Below are positions 59,464 through 64,000 of a stretch of 64,000 nucleotides of DNA, piece after piece. Every line of letters begins with the position of its first letter. Position 1 is the first letter of the stretch. The DNA is from Pseudodesulfovibrio aespoeensis Aspo-2. Its GTDB lineage: Bacteria; Desulfobacterota; Desulfovibrionia; Desulfovibrionales; Desulfovibrionaceae. Under the pieces are notes generated by a model. It was not told where the DNA came from. It did no database searches and saw only the letters and a program-made list of their open reading frames with translations. The position numbers were made by a program, and so were the translations under genes. The DNA lies in contig NC_014844.1 of assembly GCF_000176915.2 (NCBI RefSeq), positions 2,046,001-2,110,000 on the forward strand, written 5' to 3'.

Positions 59464-60270
59464 ATGATGATAGTTATGAATCGCAGAAGCCAAAAACCGG
59501 GCCGCAAGGGTCGCATGGTCGCGCTCCTCTGGTGTGCGAGTCTCGTCCTGCTCCTGGCCCCGCTGCTCCGCCCTGTCCCGGCGCACGGTGCGGACATCGT
59601 CGAGGTTCTGTCCACGGGCCAGTCTTGGGATTTGTTCACCAACCCCGACGGCACGGGACTCTACCATGAGATTCTGAACGCGGTCTTCGCCCTCCACGCC
59701 ATTCCGGTGCGGCACGAATACGCCACTTCCGACCGGGCCGAAGAGCTTGTCCGCCTGGGGCAGGCCGACATGATGATCTGTGACGATATGGTCAGCCCGC
59801 CTCTGGTCATGGCCCGCCACCCCATGTACGAGAATGCCTACCATGTGTTTTTCAGCCGCGGTCGAATCCCGGACTGGCAAGGCCCGCAGAGCCTGCTCGA
59901 CCGACTGGTGCTGAGTCAGCCCGGATACTACGTCCAGGAGAACTTTCCAGTGCCAGTGCGGATCAAGTATGTCGCCAACGGCGCCCAGGGGCTGGGCATG
60001 GTCCTCCTTGGCCGGGCCGACGCCTATGTAGACGACATGGCCTTCATCAGAAAGTCCATCGCCGAAAACACCATTCCCTTCGACATGCTCGACTACGAAA
60101 TCAGACAAGTGGGAGTCCGCTCGTACCACCCGCTCTTCAACACCTCCCCGCGCGGCCAGGCGATCATGGAGCTGTATGACGAGGGCATGAGGACCCTGCA
60201 CCAGAACGGCGGCCTGAAGGCCATCTACGAGAAATGGGGGCACCCCTACCCCGACTTCGACAAGTATTGA
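59464..60270 (+). CDS. Periplasmic solute-binding protein (SBP_bac_3-like), orphan
   Basis: The 268-residue protein begins with a positively charged N-terminus and a signal peptide ending VPAHGAD. The mature part resembles family 3 solute-binding proteins: LYHEILNAVFALHAIPVRHEY, VRLGQADMMICDD and MVLLGRADAYVDDMAFIRK. No transporter genes adjoin it, so it may sense a ligand rather than transport it. ATG 59464 is the first of several starts; 59476 is an alternative and no clear ribosome binding site helps the choice. It is divergent from siaD and may share the Fur-box region. Confidence 0.72.
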   Translation: MMIVMNRRSQKPGRKGRMVALLWCASLVLLLAPLLRPVPAHGADIVEVLSTGQSWDLFTNPDGTGLYHEILNAVFALHAIPVRHEYATSDRAEELVRLGQADMMICDDMVSPPLVMARHPMYENAYHVFFSRGRIPDWQGPQSLLDRLVLSQPGYYVQENFPVPVRIKYVANGAQGLGMVLLGRADAYVDDMAFIRKSIAENTIPFDMLDYEIRQVGVRSYHPLFNTSPRGQAIMELYDEGMRTLHQNGGLKAIYEKWGHPYPDFDKY

Positions 60271-60385
60271 GCCAGACCGGCCCACACGGCTGCTGATATG
60301 ACTTCTCCTTTTCCCTTTTTTTGACTATGTTGGGCAGGCCTGTGCCTTTTGCCAGGCAACCTCAACACCGCAGGGAAAGGACGCC

Positions 60386-61747
<1,362 letters not shown>

Positions 61748-61923
61748 CCAAGGCATCATGGTGCAAGAAATGATGGTGGCCAACTGATTCCTCCGAGACC
61801 AGCCATTTGACAGAATATTATTCGGCGGCCACCAGTTCCGCCTGAACCATCATTGCCCACAGGCGAAAATTCTGCTAGGAGACCTCTGGCCTTGTGGCTG
61901 ACCACTTTTATTGGGGAGCGACC

Positions 61924-62652
<729 letters not shown>

Positions 62653-62727
62653 GCTTTTTGGATACGTCCGGGCGGGTACGGTGCGCGCCTGGGTCTTCGG
62701 ACGAACTCAACGATTGAAGGAGTGGAA

Positions 62728-63552
62728 ATGAGAGTCCTCAAAATCAGTGTTCTGGCCGCCCTGCTTGTCATGGCCGCCACCGTGGCCTTTGCCGGTCCCA
62801 CCTACGACCGGGTCATGTCCACCAAAGTCGTCAAAGCCGGCATGTCCAACCAGGGCATCCCCGGCGGTTTCATCAACGACAAGAACGAATGGGTCGGCTT
62901 CGACGTCGACATGGCCACCGAGATCGCCAAACGCCTCGGCTGCACCCTGGAAAAGGTCGTGGTCAACAACAACACCCGCGTCTCCTTTGTCCAGACCGAT
63001 CCGCCCAAGGTCGACATGGTCCTGGCTAACATGACCCACAAGCGCGAGCGCGACCAGAAGATCGATTTCTCCATCACCTACTTCTTTGACGGCCAGAAGT
63101 TCCTGGCCAAGAAGGGTGCGGTCAAGGACGTCAAGGATCTGGCCGGGATGAAGGTCGGCTCCATGCAGGGCACCACCTCCATCGTCAACGCCACCGAATA
63201 CCTGAAGAAGCTCGGCAACCCCGACCCCAAGGTCATCGGTTACGACGGTGAAATCGCCATGTTCGAGGCCCTGCGCTCCGGTCGCGTCCAGGCCATCTCC
63301 ACCGACTCCACCATCCTGCTCGGCTACGCTGCAAAGGTTCCCGGCCAGTTCGAGCTGGTGGGCGACTTCATCTCTGACGAGCCTTACGGCATCGGCCTGC
63401 CCCAGGATGATTCCGCATGGCGCGACATCATCAACTTCACCATCCAGGACATGTGGAAGGATGGCACCTACATGACCATCTACAACAAGTGGTTCGGCCC
63501 TGACACCGACTACCCCTTCCCCATGACCGAAAAGATTGAGCTGTGGCCCTAA
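62728..63552 (+). CDS. Polar amino acid ABC transporter, periplasmic binding protein
   Basis: The protein has 274 residues from ATG 62728 behind GAAGGAG. The signal peptide ends VAFAGPT. The family 3 binding-protein core is GIPGGFINDKNEWVGFDVDMATEIAKRLG, DMVLANMTHKRERDQKIDFSITYF (signature region), GMKVGSMQGTTSIVNATEYLKK and VQAISTDSTILLGYA. The ligand is probably a polar or charged amino acid, but which one is not readable. A hairpin directly after the stop codon separates it from the permease gene. Confidence 0.9.
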   Translation: MRVLKISVLAALLVMAATVAFAGPTYDRVMSTKVVKAGMSNQGIPGGFINDKNEWVGFDVDMATEIAKRLGCTLEKVVVNNNTRVSFVQTDPPKVDMVLANMTHKRERDQKIDFSITYFFDGQKFLAKKGAVKDVKDLAGMKVGSMQGTTSIVNATEYLKKLGNPDPKVIGYDGEIAMFEALRSGRVQAISTDSTILLGYAAKVPGQFELVGDFISDEPYGIGLPQDDSAWRDIINFTIQDMWKDGTYMTIYNKWFGPDTDYPFPMTEKIELWP

Positions 63553-63574
63553 GCTGATTGCTTGAGCCAAACCT

Positions 63575-63605
63575 GGTCCCGGAGCACCCTGCTCCGGGAC
63601 CTTTC
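63575..63605 (+). terminator. Hairpin between binding protein and permease genes
   Basis: The perfect stem GGTCCCGGAGCA / TGCTCCGGGACC with loop CCC is followed by TTTCTT. It lies 23 bases after the binding-protein stop and 18 bases before the permease start. In such operons a leaky terminator keeps the binding protein more abundant than the permease and also protects the upstream mRNA end. Confidence 0.75.
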
Positions 63606-63618
63606 TTCAGGGAAACGC

Positions 63619-64000
63619 ATGTTCAAGAGATATATCGAGAAAATCTGGATCCAGAATATCACCCTGCTGGCATTGTTCGGTCTGGTGACCTATTATTTCG
63701 CCTTTGTCTTTGAATTCAAATACGATTTCAACTGGGCTGTCTTCACCACCGAAGGTCAGTACGGGCACATGGGCAAGCTCATGCTCGACGGCCTGGGGCT
63801 GACCATCACCATCACCATTTACTCCGCAGCCATAGCCCTTGGCCTGGGCACCATCTTCGGTCTGGCCCGGCTCTCCAGCTTCAAGCCGGTCTACTGGTTC
63901 GCCACCAGCTATGTGGAGCTTTTCCGCAACACGCCGCTGCTCATCCAGCTCTTTTTCTGGAATTTCGCCCTGCCCTATGCCTTTCCCGAGGAAATCCGCA
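63619..64000 (+). CDS. Polar amino acid ABC transporter permease, 5' part (runs off window)
   Basis: The frame starts at ATG 63619 behind CAGGGAAA and is open to the window end, giving 127 residues. The translation MFKRYIEKIWIQNITLLALF shows a first transmembrane helix. A second follows at LTITITIYSAAIALGLGTIFG, and the HisMQ-family loop VELFRNTPLLIQLFFW is typical of polar amino acid permeases. It completes the transporter with the ATPase and binding protein upstream; a second permease may follow outside the window. Confidence 0.9.
   Translation, partial: MFKRYIEKIWIQNITLLALFGLVTYYFAFVFEFKYDFNWAVFTTEGQYGHMGKLMLDGLGLTITITIYSAAIALGLGTIFGLARLSSFKPVYWFATSYVELFRNTPLLIQLFFWNFALPYAFPEEIR

Overview
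This 64 kb window is chromosomal DNA from a GC-rich, chemotactic Gram-negative bacterium. It looks most like a sulfate reducer of the Desulfovibrio/Pseudodesulfovibrio type. That is an inference from gene content: a HEAT-repeat protein inside the chemotaxis cluster, a receiver-GGDEF plus HDOD cluster, tandem feoA-feoB with a DUF4198 protein, an iron-sulfur L-serine dehydratase, and an IS3-family element. No rRNA or diagnostic marker gene is present to fix the species.

Layout. 1-19.4 kb is core housekeeping DNA: the 3' part of rpsA, a pseudouridine synthase, an EamA exporter, an AddA/AddB-like helicase-nuclease pair followed by a PPC-domain protein, an L-2-hydroxyglutarate oxidase-like flavoprotein and a nitronate monooxygenase-like protein. 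A leftward group follows with cyclophilin, Xer recombinase, receiver-GGDEF protein, HDOD protein, DprA and YbgF. 19.5-22.8 kb is an AT-richer patch with a MITE-like palindromic element, a CDF-like membrane protein with an eroded metal site translationally coupled to a HlyD-like adaptor, and almost 1 kb without a convincing gene. 22.8-30.4 kb is a leftward chemotaxis cluster in transcription order cheB, HEAT protein, cheR, cheY, cheA.

30.6-40.3 kb is an accessory island beginning exactly at a tRNA-Pro(CGG). It holds two small unknown genes, a broken transposase, a small HTH protein, an Eco57I-like restriction-modification pair (a separate N6-adenine methyltransferase plus a fused nuclease-methyltransferase) and a relaxase cut off by an IS3-family element. 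No integrase is visible. 40.5-46.8 kb is host-like and carries exopolysaccharide functions: an MBOAT acyltransferase, its SGNH partner, a beta-helix lipoprotein and a GT2 polysaccharide synthase.

47.4-53 kb is the iron region: two feoA genes, feoB, two small exported proteins and two Fur-family regulators, with good Fur-box candidates. 53.1-59.2 kb is a compact leftward operon, siaD-siaA-siaB-siaC-moxR-VWA protein-unknown, probably continuing into the second Fur-family gene. It joins a SiaABCD-type c-di-GMP partner switch to a MoxR/VWA chaperone pair and has a 15/19 Fur box just upstream of its first gene. I regard this as the most interesting system in the window. 59.4-64 kb contains a periplasmic solute-binding protein, sdaA, and a polar amino acid ABC transporter (ATPase, binding protein and the start of a permease that runs off the window).
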